Positions 8,230 to 17,116 of a stretch of DNA of 64,000 bases are shown here, piece after piece (position 1 is the first letter of the stretch; every line of letters begins with the position of its first letter). The notes below the pieces were generated by a model. That model ran no database searches. It was not told the origin of the DNA and saw only the letters and a list, made by a program, of their open reading frames with translations. This DNA is from Mycobacterium sp. ELW1 (lineage in GTDB: Bacteria > Actinomycetota > Actinomycetes > Mycobacteriales > Mycobacteriaceae), in NCBI RefSeq assembly GCF_008329905.1, contig NZ_CP032155.1, positions 4,774,001 through 4,838,000 on the forward strand, given 5' to 3'. Both the position numbers and the translations under genes were made by a program.

Positions 8230-9264
8230 TCAGGGCGCGATCAGCACCTTGAGCGCTTCGCGATCGGCCATCGCACGGTAGCCGTCGGGTGTCTCGTCGA
8301 GTCCGATCACGCGATCGAAAACCCGGCCGGGCTCGATGACGCCCTCGAGGATGTCGGGCATCAGCTCCTCGATGTAGGCGCGGGCGGGTGCGGCACCACC
8401 GGTGAGGGTGATGTTGCGCATCATGGTGTCGAATCCCAGTGGGACGTTGCGGTATTGGGAGACACCGAGTCTGCTGACGGCGCCACCGGCCCGGACGGCG
8501 CCGAGGGCGGTGACGAGCGACTGTTCGGTACCGACGCATTCGATGACGGCATGGGTGCCGTCACCACCGGTGAGTTCCCGAATCTTCTCGACGGCCTCGT
8601 CGCCGCGTTCGGCCACGACATCGGTGGCGCCGAAGTCGCGACCCAGATCGGTGCGGGTGGTGTGGCGGCCGTTGAGGATGATCTGCTCGGCGCCGAGGCG
8701 CTTGGCGGCCAGCACCGCGCACAGCCCGACGGCACCGTCGCCGATGACCGTCACCGACGATCCGGGCCGCACCCGGGCGGTCACCACGCCGTGGTGGCCG
8801 GTGCAGAACACGTCGGACAACGTCAGCAGCGATGGCATCAGCGAAGAGTCCTCGGCGACGGGAAGCTTCACCAGCGTGCCCTGCGCCTGGGGAACACGCA
8901 CCGCCTCGCCCTGCCCGGCGTCGACCCCGCGAGCGCCCCAACCACCACCATGGCGACACGACGTCTGCAGGCCCTCGCGACAAAAATCGCAGGTGTTGTC
9001 CGCCCAGACGAACGGCGCGACGACCAGATCACCGCGCTGCAGACCCCCGACGTCGGCGCCGACGTCCTCGACGATGCCGATGAATTCATGGCCCATCCGG
9101 CGGCCGCCGTCCTTGTGCGGCATGGACTGGTACGGCCACAGGTCGCTGCCACAGATGCACGAGCGGGTGACCCGCACGATGGCGTCGGTGGGATCTTTCA
9201 GGACAGGATCCGGTACATCCTCGACGCGGACATCGCCGGCCTCGTACATCAGGGTTGCGCGCAT
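8230..9264 (-). CDS. zinc-dependent alcohol dehydrogenase family protein
   Basis: A 344-residue medium-chain dehydrogenase. Catalytic zinc ligands are visible as CGSDLWPYQ and GHEFIG; a CDFCREGLQTSC stretch corresponds to the structural zinc loop but with fewer cysteines than the classic four. The cofactor motif is VIGDGAVGLCAV. The second half (AVIECVGTEQSLVTAL) is the usual nucleotide-binding domain. Substrate unknown; this subgroup also includes threonine- and formaldehyde-dehydrogenase-like enzymes. Its start is only 34 bases from the left target-site copy of the IS481 element, so its native promoter, or the upstream HD gene that may have co-transcribed it, is now separated by the insertion. 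Confidence 0.85.
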   Translation of the reverse strand: MRATLMYEAGDVRVEDVPDPVLKDPTDAIVRVTRSCICGSDLWPYQSMPHKDGGRRMGHEFIGIVEDVGADVGGLQRGDLVVAPFVWADNTCDFCREGLQTSCRHGGGWGARGVDAGQGEAVRVPQAQGTLVKLPVAEDSSLMPSLLTLSDVFCTGHHGVVTARVRPGSSVTVIGDGAVGLCAVLAAKRLGAEQIILNGRHTTRTDLGRDFGATDVVAERGDEAVEKIRELTGGDGTHAVIECVGTEQSLVTALGAVRAGGAVSRLGVSQYRNVPLGFDTMMRNITLTGGAAPARAYIEELMPDILEGVIEPGRVFDRVIGLDETPDGYRAMADREALKVLIAP

Positions 9265-9297
9265 GTTTCGACACTATGCGCCGCGAGATTTCGCTCG

Positions 9298-9303
9298 CCT
9301 AGT
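9298..9303. repeat. left target-site duplication of the IS481 element
   Basis: CCTAGT, identical to 10469-10474. It fits the NCTAGN target consensus with a 6-bp duplication known for Bordetella IS481. Confidence 0.9.
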
Positions 9304-9341
9304 TGTACTGACCACGGACGTTAGGGACGGCGTGGCGTGGT

Positions 9342-9436
9342 GACATGACGAAGACCTCCGAGTTCGCGGCGCGCGCGCGGGACGGCGTTGCGCGTCGGGC
9401 GGGGGGGGACGGGGGACATGACGAAGACCTCCGAGT
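9342..9436 (+). repeat. 22-bp direct repeat inside the IS leader
   Basis: The 22 bases at 9342-9363 (starting GACATGACGAAGACC) recur exactly at 9415-9436. A G- and GC-rich spacer with an eight-to-nine-base G run lies between the copies. Both contain ACGAAGACCTCCGAG, the exact complement of the transposase ribosome-binding region at 9471-9485. Confidence 0.9.
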
Positions 9437-9470
9437 GAAGTGCGAGCTGTCTAGGAACGCACCAACTCAT

Positions 9471-9485
9471 CTCGGAGGTCTTCGT
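9471..9485 (+). promoter_or_regulatory. transposase ribosome site inside an inverted repeat
   Basis: GGAGG at 9474-9478 is 5 bases before the GTG start. The surrounding 15 bases can pair perfectly with 9348-9362 or 9421-9435, which would hide the ribosome site in any transcript that begins upstream of the IS, a known way of limiting transposase synthesis. Pairing is seen; regulation is inferred. Confidence 0.65.
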
Positions 9486-10473
9486 GTCCCACCGTAACGC
9501 CCCGTTGTCTGAAACCGGACGCCTGCGACTGGCCCGTTGCGTCGTCGAGGACGGTTGGAGTCTTCGACGCGCTGCTGACCGATTCCAGGTAGCAGTGACT
9601 ACCGCCAGTCGCTGGGCGAGCCGCTACCGCGAATATGGTCCGGCCGGCATGGTCGACCGCAGCTCACGGCCTCACCGCTGCCCCAATCAGACTCCAACAC
9701 GTACCGAGCGGCGCATCATCAAGGTGCGTGTCATTCGCCGTTGGGGACCGGCGCGCATCGGTTATCTGCTGGGCCTGCACCCCTCGACGGTGCACCGGGT
9801 CCTCACTCGTTACGGCATGGCCAAACTGCGCTGGCTGGACCGCGGCACTGGCTGCGTGATCCGACGCATGCAACCCGCCGAGTGCGGCGAAATGGTCCAC
9901 ATCGACGTCAAGAAGCTGGGCAAAATTCCTGCCGGCGGCGGCTGGCGGATGCTGGGTCGCTCGGTGGGTAACCGCAATCACCAAGCCGACAAAAGCAGTG
10001 GACAGACCAACAAACGTCGACAACCGGTACGCGGCTATCACTTCCTGCACACCGCAATCGACGGCTATTCCCGGCTGGCCTACAGCGAGATACTCAGCGA
10101 TGAACGCAAAGACACGGCCGCCGCCTTCTGGCTACGAGCCAACACCTGGTTCGCCCAACATGGCATCAACGTTCGAAAAGTGTTGACCGACAATGGATCA
10201 TGCTATCGATCACATCCCTTCCGGGACGCACTGGGCACCATCGAGCATCGCCGAACCCGGCCCTATCGGCCACAGACAAATGGCAAAGTAGAGCGGTTCC
10301 ACCGCACGCTGGCCGAAGAATGGGCCTACGCCCGGCTCTACCGCAGCGACACCGAACGCTGCGACGAGTTCATCACCTGGCTGCACACCTACAATTACCA
10401 CCGCGGCCACACCGCACTCGGCGGCCAACCACCCGCCGCCCGCGTACCTAACCTCTCAGGTCAGTACACCTAG
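9484..10473 (+). CDS. IS481-family transposase (DDE recombinase)
   Basis: A 329-residue transposase. Residues about 8-110 hold helix-turn-helix segments (GWSLRRAADRFQVAVTTASRW; RIGYLLGLHPSTVHRVL). The catalytic core follows with Asp141 (HIDVKKLG), Asp236 (LTDNGSCY) and Glu270 (NGKVERFHRTL), spaced as in the DDE family. Its length is normal and no frameshift is present. The start is a GTG 5 bases after GGAGG. The last codon uses the terminal A of the element plus CC from the target, and the TAG stop lies wholly in the duplicated target CTAG, so this frame ends only because of where the IS inserted. Confidence 0.95.
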   Translation: MSHRNAPLSETGRLRLARCVVEDGWSLRRAADRFQVAVTTASRWASRYREYGPAGMVDRSSRPHRCPNQTPTRTERRIIKVRVIRRWGPARIGYLLGLHPSTVHRVLTRYGMAKLRWLDRGTGCVIRRMQPAECGEMVHIDVKKLGKIPAGGGWRMLGRSVGNRNHQADKSSGQTNKRRQPVRGYHFLHTAIDGYSRLAYSEILSDERKDTAAAFWLRANTWFAQHGINVRKVLTDNGSCYRSHPFRDALGTIEHRRTRPYRPQTNGKVERFHRTLAEEWAYARLYRSDTERCDEFITWLHTYNYHRGHTALGGQPPAARVPNLSGQYT

Positions 10474-10474
10474 T
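10469..10474. repeat. right target-site duplication, shared double stop
   Basis: CCTAGT. Its palindromic CTAG provides TAG (10471-10473) for the transposase on the + strand and TAG (10472-10470) for the HD-domain gene on the - strand. Confidence 0.92.
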
Positions 10475-11048
10475 GATCGAGCGGATTGGCCCTGATCCGC
10501 GCTGCCCCATCACTCGCGAGGGACGCCGCCGCGGCCCCATCCGGTTTGCGCCGGGCCTGATCGTCGAAGCAGGCCAGAAACTCTTCGCCGAATGCGAGCC
10601 GAGGATATTGCTCGAGCACCTCCGCGCGGGCCTGGGCACCGAACTCCTCGGGCCGCCGTCCCGCGACATCCCACGCGGTCGCGACCTGCAGGAGGTGGGA
10701 CTCGGGATCAGTGTTCGCGGGGACGTCATCGCGCATGTGCAGGACGATGATCTCCTCGGCCCGGGCTGCCCGCTCGGCGGGCCAGCCGGCTGCCATCCCG
10801 AACACCCACGCGAGGTCGCCGCCGGCCTCCTCGAAGGCCACGCGGTGGCTGTCGAAGGGGTCGGTGAGTGCCAGATCGTGCAGCATCGCCGAGACGAAAT
10901 AGAGCTCGTCGTCGAAGCTGATGTCGTGTGCGACGGCGTATTTCACGCCCCAGACGTATGACCGCGCGCAATGGTTGAACAGTGCCGGCGTGTAGAACCG
11001 GGTCGCCACAGAAGCCGCGGCCGTGGCCGCTGTCGTGGTGGGGAACAT
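10470..11048 (-). CDS. HD-domain protein, cyanamide-hydratase-like
   Basis: A 192-residue HD-superfamily protein. His26 (LFNHCARSYVWG) and His57-Asp58 (AMLHDLALTDPF) are the metal-binding HD residues, and the pattern around them resembles the cyanamide hydratase/DUF5995-like subgroup rather than nucleotide phosphohydrolases. No signal peptide; cytoplasmic. Substrate unknown. The stop codon lies in the target duplication of the IS481 element, but the duplication restores it, so the protein is intact. Before insertion this stop was about 34 bases upstream of the alcohol dehydrogenase start on the same strand, which suggests a former two-gene operon. Confidence 0.8.
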   Translation of the reverse strand: MFPTTTAATAAASVATRFYTPALFNHCARSYVWGVKYAVAHDISFDDELYFVSAMLHDLALTDPFDSHRVAFEEAGGDLAWVFGMAAGWPAERAARAEEIIVLHMRDDVPANTDPESHLLQVATAWDVAGRRPEEFGAQARAEVLEQYPRLAFGEEFLACFDDQARRKPDGAAAASLASDGAARIRANPLDH

Positions 11049-11110
11049 GAAGTCAGATTGTCCCCCGCTCCAGGCCTACTTCGGAAGGTTGTAGGCGAAA
11101 GGCTGATCGA

Positions 11111-11317
11111 TCAGCACTCACACGCGAGACCGTCGCTGTCGCGGTCTTGGCCCGGCGTGTACAGCGGGCTGTCGGTGGGGATATCGCAGTACCCAGCGGC
11201 CTTCGCGGCGGTGCAGTTCTTGAATGGTGCGGTTGGTTGTGCGTGTGCGGGTGCGGCGACGCCCATGGCGATGACGCTGAATACCGACGCCGCGAGCAGT
11301 GCGACAGGTTTGATCAC
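11111..11317 (-). CDS. small secreted excalibur-domain protein
   Basis: A 68-residue exported protein. Residues 1-26 are a Sec signal peptide (VALLAASVFSVIAMGVAAPAHA with AxA cleavage). The mature part is one excalibur calcium-binding domain: NCTAAKAAGYCDIP followed by the calcium loop DRDSDGLACE at the very end. Two disulfides are likely among the four cysteines. Excalibur domains occur in extracellular proteins of Gram-positive bacteria and resemble EF-hand calcium loops; the role of the free-standing mycobacterial versions is unknown. Divergent from the next secreted protein gene. Confidence 0.85.
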   Translation of the reverse strand: MIKPVALLAASVFSVIAMGVAAPAHAQPTAPFKNCTAAKAAGYCDIPTDSPLYTPGQDRDSDGLACEC

Positions 11318-11473
11318 GATGAGTTTCCTTACGGTCGATTACCGAACGGGAGAGTATTTTGAACGGCGGGTTCATTGACCAAAACGTCAGAATTGTGACC
11401 TGGACTTTTGCCTATTCATGTAATTCCGGCGCCCCATTGACCGACTACATTCAGTGAGGCCAGGAGGGTTTAC

Positions 11474-11992
11474 ATGACGACCGAGTGCCGCCGTGCACTG
11501 ATCACCGTCGCCGCAGCGCTTGCCGCGTTGGCGCTGTCCGCTGCTCCCGCGCACGCGGACCCGCTGCCCGTTGCCTGCACGCCGGCCAACGTCGTCGACA
11601 ACGTCTGCACCGCGCGGCTGACGTCAGTGACGGCCGACGCCGTCAACGGCACCATCACCGGCGCACCTGTCGGTGGCGGGGCGGCGATAACGCTTGCGGG
11701 ACAGGGCGATGCTTATCTGAAGTCGGTGGGCTTCGGCGACTCCGCACCTGAAAATATTCAGCGCTGGGATTCCACCATCGACAGCGTCAGCCGGCTCAGC
11801 GTCGACCAGTTCGATCCCAGTTGGTACGCCAATGCGAAGACCAAAGTGTTCATGCCCAGGACGCTGAATGACCTTGCTACGCAGTTCCCGCCGGATGTGC
11901 TGGTGGTCCGATTCACGACTGACGACGCCCAGCCGGGCGCGTTCCGCCTGGTGTCGATTCAGCCGACACCGCCGGGCAATCCGATCAGCTGA
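11474..11992 (+). CDS. secreted hypothetical protein
   Basis: A 172-residue protein with a clear signal peptide (residues about 1-28, ending APAHA before DPLPVAC). The mature region has two cysteines near its start (ACTPANVVDNVC) and no recognised domain. GGAGG lies a few bases before the ATG (CCAGGAGGGTTTAC). It is flanked by other small exported proteins in an accessory stretch. I do not recognise a family with confidence; a mycobacterial envelope protein is the most that can be said. Confidence 0.78.
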   Translation: MTTECRRALITVAAALAALALSAAPAHADPLPVACTPANVVDNVCTARLTSVTADAVNGTITGAPVGGGAAITLAGQGDAYLKSVGFGDSAPENIQRWDSTIDSVSRLSVDQFDPSWYANAKTKVFMPRTLNDLATQFPPDVLVVRFTTDDAQPGAFRLVSIQPTPPGNPIS

Positions 11993-12025
11993 GTCTGCCG
12001 ATCGGCGTTGGCCACACGCGATCCG

Positions 12026-12277
12026 TCACTGAGAGAGCTGAACCCTGAAGTACCCCCACAACGCCGCGACGAGTGCGCCGGCGAGAAATCCTATGCCGCC
12101 GGCCACGATCGACAGAGCTAAGGAAACGGCCAACGGCAGGAACAGATCGGCGATATTCCTGAAGTAGATCGCAAGCCCGATACCTCCGAAGATGAAGCCG
12201 ACGATGCACGCGACACCGGCGTCTTTCCCCTTGGCCGACGGCATATTCCGCATCGCCTTCTCAACAGCATCAATCAT
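12026..12277 (-). CDS. small membrane protein, two helices
   Basis: An 83-residue protein from ATG 12277, preceded by AAAGGAGCAGGAA, a good ribosome site that decides the start; the frame stays open upstream over the OsmC gene but that part looks non-coding. Residues 1-22 are charged (DAVEKAMRNMPSAKGKD). Two membrane segments follow, roughly 24-45 (VACIVGFIFGGIGLAIYF) and 50-77 (FLPLAVSLALSIVAGGIGFLAGALVAALWGYF). Function unknown. It is divergent from OsmC with about 140 bases between the starts. Confidence 0.65.
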   Translation of the reverse strand: MIDAVEKAMRNMPSAKGKDAGVACIVGFIFGGIGLAIYFRNIADLFLPLAVSLALSIVAGGIGFLAGALVAALWGYFRVQLSQ

Positions 12278-12419
12278 TTCCTGCTCCTTTGACCATCGAC
12301 GGAACTGCTGACGAGGTAAGCGTGAGCGACGCGCTGTGCGCAGACGCGAGTAGCCGCATACCTCATTTTCGATGGGCAACAGGAGCCCGAGCCTCTTTCG
12401 GTGGTGTTGGATGGCAGCC

Positions 12420-12890
12420 ATGACGGCAGACATCTCCGATGGCCACGCGGCTTCACTTGAGGGCACTGTGACGGTGACCGAAACCGGCACGGGCACCTAC
12501 ACACAGACCATCACCGCCGGTAAGCATCAGCTGTCCGCAGACGAACCGCTGCCGTTCGGCGACGATGCCGGGCCCACGCCGTATGACTTGTTGTTGGCAG
12601 GCCTGGGAGCGTGCACGTCGATGACGGTGCGGATGTACGCCAACAAGAAGGGCTGGCCGCTCGAGCGCGTGGAAGTGTCGCTGCGGCACACGCGGATTCA
12701 CGCCGAAGACTGCGCCGAGTGCGAGACCAAGAAAGGCTGGGTCAGCCACATCGACCGGACCATCACCGTGGTCGGCGACCTCGACGACACCCAACGCGAG
12801 CGGCTGTTGGCGATCGCCGAGCGTTGCCCCGTGCACCAGACACTGACGTCCGAGGTGGACATCGCGACATCGCTGGCGGTCCTCAGCTGA
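12420..12890 (+). CDS. OsmC family peroxide-stress protein
   Basis: A 156-residue OsmC/Ohr-type protein. The fold signature is [31 protein letters not shown] with a conserved cysteine in GACTS, and a second cysteine in the C-terminal RCPVHQTL motif. The two cysteines match the peroxidatic and resolving positions of this group, which reduces organic hydroperoxides. A further CAEC pair in the middle is typical of the YhfA-like subgroup. ATG 12420 was chosen; ATG 12411 adds three residues. It converges on and overlaps by 8 bases the next small secreted protein gene. Confidence 0.86.
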   Translation: MTADISDGHAASLEGTVTVTETGTGTYTQTITAGKHQLSADEPLPFGDDAGPTPYDLLLAGLGACTSMTVRMYANKKGWPLERVEVSLRHTRIHAEDCAECETKKGWVSHIDRTITVVGDLDDTQRERLLAIAERCPVHQTLTSEVDIATSLAVLS

Positions 12891-13245
12891 CCCGAGTCCA
12901 CGGTTGGCAGTTGTGCGACTCGAACGCCCGCACCGTGGAATTGATCGCCGCATTCATCGGACCGATGGACATATTCGTGGCGACGACGTGATCTTTGTTC
13001 GCATCCGGCGTGCTGTAGGTGAACCACACGCACATCGAGTCCTGTGTCGGCACGTCGTTGATGTACACCGCGAACGGTGCTGCCGACCCGGTTGTGTTGT
13101 ACAGCCCCGGCGCAATGTCACGTCCGACGAGGAAGAAGCCCTCGCCGGGAATCGGGTCCAGCGAATCGGCGCAGGCGGGCGCGGCAGCCGCGATGGCGGA
13201 TGCAGTGGCGATGGCCAACGCCCAGGGCACAATCGGCGGCGGCAT
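12883..13245 (-). CDS. small secreted hypothetical protein
   Basis: A 120-residue exported protein from ATG 13245, preceded by an ideal GGAGGAGCG ribosome site, which is why this start was preferred to one 12 codons upstream. Residues 1-27 form a signal peptide (ALAIATASAIAAAAPACADS). The mature part includes GEGFFLVGRDIAPGLYNTTG, a motif seen in mycobacterial secreted proteins of unknown role, and two cysteines that may form a disulfide (CVWF and HNCQPW). Stop overlaps the OsmC stop by 8 bases on the opposite strand. Confidence 0.75.
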   Translation of the reverse strand: MPPPIVPWALAIATASAIAAAAPACADSLDPIPGEGFFLVGRDIAPGLYNTTGSAAPFAVYINDVPTQDSMCVWFTYSTPDANKDHVVATNMSIGPMNAAINSTVRAFESHNCQPWTRVS

Positions 13246-13323
13246 CGCTCCTCCTTCAATGGGCGTGAGATCGACACGCATCAGTCAGTGCATAGGCACG
13301 GGGCCGCTACCGATCCCAACAAT

Positions 13324-14829
13324 TCAGGTTGTCGCAGGGTTGAGACCGAAGACCTTGGTGGGCGTCGACTTTCCCTTCAGTGCGTACGCGCCGCGGTCAA
13401 CCAACCCTGCCGGCAGAGCTCGGAAGGCGTCGACGGTCTGCGCAGTGAGAAGGATGACGTCACCGGTCGTCTTGGTCAATTGCTCGACGCGGGCCGCGAC
13501 GTTCGTGGTGTCTCCGATCAACGTGAATTCGAGATGACTTCCCGCACCGATGGTTCCGGCGATCACCTTGCCTGTGTTGATACCGATACCGATACGAAGC
13601 TCGCCGCCGAATCGCTCGGCGACGCGCCGGTGAATCAGCAGCGCCGTTGCCGCCGCGGCATCGGCATGATCGGTCAGGTCGTTGGGGGCGCCGAACACAA
13701 CCATTGCGCCGTCACCGAGGAACTTGTTGATGTGCCCGCCGGCGTCGACCACGGCAGGAACCACGAGCTCGAACAGGGCATTGAGTCGCGCGACCGTGTC
13801 CTCGGCTGAGTGCGCCTCGGCAAACGGGGTGAAATCACGAATGTCGATGAACATCACCGTCACCTCACGTCGCTCACCGGTGAAGATGTCATCACCTTGC
13901 TCCAGCAGCCGAGCCGCCAAGACAGGGTCGACATACGTGCCGAATGCTGCCTGAAGTCGTTGCCGCTCGGTCAAACCCGCCTGCATCCGATTGAACGACG
14001 CCGCCAGCACACCGAGGTCGTCATCTTGTACCACCGGCAGGCGTTGACTGAAGTCACCGTGGGCAACTCGCATCGTTGCAGCGGTCAGATCGTGAATGGG
14101 TTGCAGGAGTGGCGAATACGCGGCCCAGAGCGATGGACCGACCACGAGCACCAGCACACCACCGATCAGCATGGCCAGTAGTGGGCCATGCCTGGCCACG
14201 TCAAACACCGCTCCCAGAATCGCGCCAACGACGGCGAACGCGAATCCCACTCCGAGTATGGCCGCGTTGGTCCAGGTGGAGAAGGCCGGGCGAGAGCGTG
14301 GAAGGTAATCGCCGATCTCGGTATTCGAGGTGATCGCAGCCCTGGCGGGCCTCAGCGTCGACTCGACGTAGCTGTGGTTGGTGATCAGCTGACCGGCGGT
14401 CCCGGCGAGAGCACCGACAATTGCGTACTGGATGAGCCGTGATCCGCCGGCTCCGGCGATCATCCCGACCGCGACGAACTGCGCAGCAACCCACGGGAAG
14501 GTGAACAACATTCCCCTGACGATGAGTTTGCGGCCGTAGTCGTAGGTGGCGCACAGTGCGGTCTCCCGGTCAACGCCCTCTCCGGCGGCCCAACGCTCGA
14601 TGATGCGCGGATCCTCACTGCCGGGAATGACCACCGAGAACAGGTACCCGAGCACCACGACCGCGGTCACCGCAGCGGCCGCGGCGTAGCGATCGGACCG
14701 TTCGAAGGCGACGATGGCCAACGACCAGGCGACGTACACCGGATACGCCAGAAGGAACGTGAGGAGCCACGCCGCCCATGAAAACCTGGACCTGAACCGA
14801 TCCCACGCCCATTGCCAGATGCGTTCCAT
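13324..14829 (-). CDS. membrane class III adenylate cyclase with HAMP domain
   Basis: A 501-residue integral membrane cyclase that should make cAMP from ATP. Residues 1-235 contain about six hydrophobic helices; a HAMP linker spans about 236-290 (PLLQPIHDLTAATMRVAHGDFSQRL...FNRM); the catalytic domain is about 320-495. The required residues are present: metal-binding Asp329 and Asp373, purine-specifying Lys369 and Asp440, and transition-state Asn443 and Arg447. It therefore looks like a complete homodimeric enzyme of the M. tuberculosis Rv1318c-Rv1320c/Rv3645 type. It starts just downstream of the groEL1 terminator. Confidence 0.93.
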   Translation of the reverse strand: MERIWQWAWDRFRSRFSWAAWLLTFLLAYPVYVAWSLAIVAFERSDRYAAAAAVTAVVVLGYLFSVVIPGSEDPRIIERWAAGEGVDRETALCATYDYGRKLIVRGMLFTFPWVAAQFVAVGMIAGAGGSRLIQYAIVGALAGTAGQLITNHSYVESTLRPARAAITSNTEIGDYLPRSRPAFSTWTNAAILGVGFAFAVVGAILGAVFDVARHGPLLAMLIGGVLVLVVGPSLWAAYSPLLQPIHDLTAATMRVAHGDFSQRLPVVQDDDLGVLAASFNRMQAGLTERQRLQAAFGTYVDPVLAARLLEQGDDIFTGERREVTVMFIDIRDFTPFAEAHSAEDTVARLNALFELVVPAVVDAGGHINKFLGDGAMVVFGAPNDLTDHADAAAATALLIHRRVAERFGGELRIGIGINTGKVIAGTIGAGSHLEFTLIGDTTNVAARVEQLTKTTGDVILLTAQTVDAFRALPAGLVDRGAYALKGKSTPTKVFGLNPATT

Positions 14830-14837
14830 GCCGATAA

Positions 14838-14876
14838 CGAAAACACCCCCGGCCTGGTGACCGGGTGGGTGTTTCG
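14838..14876 (-). terminator. hairpin terminator after groEL1
   Basis: Read on the minus strand, GAAACACCC and GGGTGTTTTC form the arms with an additional inner CCGG pairing, followed by TTAT. It lies between the groEL1 stop and the cyclase start on the same strand and should separate their transcripts. Confidence 0.78.
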
Positions 14877-14889
14877 TACTGACGAACTA

Positions 14890-16521
<1,632 letters not shown>

Positions 16522-16548
16522 TCAGTCCTGATTTCGCTTAAGCGCGTT

Positions 16549-16594
16549 CCGCCCCGGAAACCACCCGCACGAAACACGGGGATCTCCGGGGCGG
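16549..16594 (-). other. hairpin in the groES-groEL1 intergenic region
   Basis: Perfect 10-base arms (CCGCCCCGGA and TCCGGGGCGG) enclose a 26-base loop between groES and groEL1. No U-run follows, so an attenuator or an RNA-processing or stability element is more likely than a full terminator. Processing of the groESL1 message between the two genes has been reported in M. tuberculosis, as I recall. Confidence 0.6.
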
Positions 16595-16604
16595 TTCACG
16601 GTTG

Positions 16605-16904
16605 CTACTTGTTGACGACCGCCAGCACGTCGCGGGCCGACAGGATCAGGTACTCCTCGCCGTTGTACTTGATCTCGGTGCCGCCGTACTTGCTGTAGAT
16701 GACAGTGTCGCCTTCAGCGACGTCCAGCGGAATCCGCTTCTCGCCGTCCTCGTCCCAGCGGCCGGGGCCGACGGCAACGACGGTGCCTTCCTGCGGCTTC
16801 TCCTTGGCGGTGTCCGGGATGACCAGACCCGACGCGGTGGTCGTCTCGGCCTCATTGGCCTGTACGAGGATCTTGTCCTCGAGTGGCTTGATGTTCACGG
16901 CCAC
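16605..16904 (-). CDS. groES: co-chaperonin GroES
   Basis: A 99-residue GroES (Cpn10), the lid of the GroEL ring. Nearly the whole protein matches mycobacterial Gro[22 protein letters not shown] at the start, the mobile-loop region [19 protein letters not shown], and [15 protein letters not shown] at the end. The GTG at 16904 is chosen because GGAGGA precedes it by 8 bases and the protein then begins [11 protein letters not shown]; an upstream in-frame start would add five residues absent from homologues. First gene of groES-groEL1. Confidence 0.96.
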   Translation of the reverse strand: MAVNIKPLEDKILVQANEAETTTASGLVIPDTAKEKPQEGTVVAVGPGRWDEDGEKRIPLDVAEGDTVIYSKYGGTEIKYNGEEYLILSARDVLAVVNK

Positions 16905-17041
16905 GATGGAGTCCTCCACTTAGTTAACTTGTTGCCGGGGCGAGTGCGCCCGGACCAGTCGGAATTACCAGGTGTTCGGCATACGTCCGTCCTCGCGTCG
17001 TCGTCGCGGGTGCCGACGCAGGGGTGATGTCCGTAAGCCAC

Positions 17042-17073
17042 CTAGCACTCTATACATGCGAGTGCTAGCACTC
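17042..17073. promoter_or_regulatory. CIRCE operator of groES-groEL1 (HrcA site)
   Basis: CTAGCACTC (17042-17050), a 9-base spacer and GAGTGCTAG (17060-17068) match the CIRCE consensus TTAGCACTC-N9-GAGTGCTAA except at the outermost base pair. A third half-site, CTAGCACTC at 17065-17073, overlaps the second arm, making a further palindrome. On the minus strand a possible promoter is embedded: TTGAGT (17075-17070) and TATAGA (17054-17049) with a 15-base gap. HrcA is the known repressor of this element. Confidence 0.93.
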
Positions 17074-17116
17074 AAGGGTGGCCTGCTGCCTATTCGCCCA
17101 GAGCGGACGCCGCGGG

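Larger units (their letters stand above)
9304..10468 (+). mobile_element. IS481-family insertion sequence, 1165 bp, intact
   Basis: The element is bounded by imperfect 22-bp terminal inverted repeats: the left end begins TGTACTGACC and the right end complement begins the same 10 bases; both then diverge for six positions and rejoin at GTTAGG (18 of 22 matches by eye). It is flanked by identical 6-bp duplications and carries one complete transposase, so it looks recent and possibly active. A short tandem duplication and inverted repeat lie between the left end and the transposase start. Confidence 0.93.

Noticed and set aside
9361..9420. GC- and G-rich stretch in the IS leader as an origin or GC-rich regulatory island
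   Set aside because: It lies inside the IS between two copies of a direct repeat and is better explained as part of a leader duplication.
16549..16594. rho-independent terminator between groES and groEL1
   Set aside because: The loop is long and no U-run follows, and groEL1 must be transcribed from upstream; it is kept only as an undefined RNA element.
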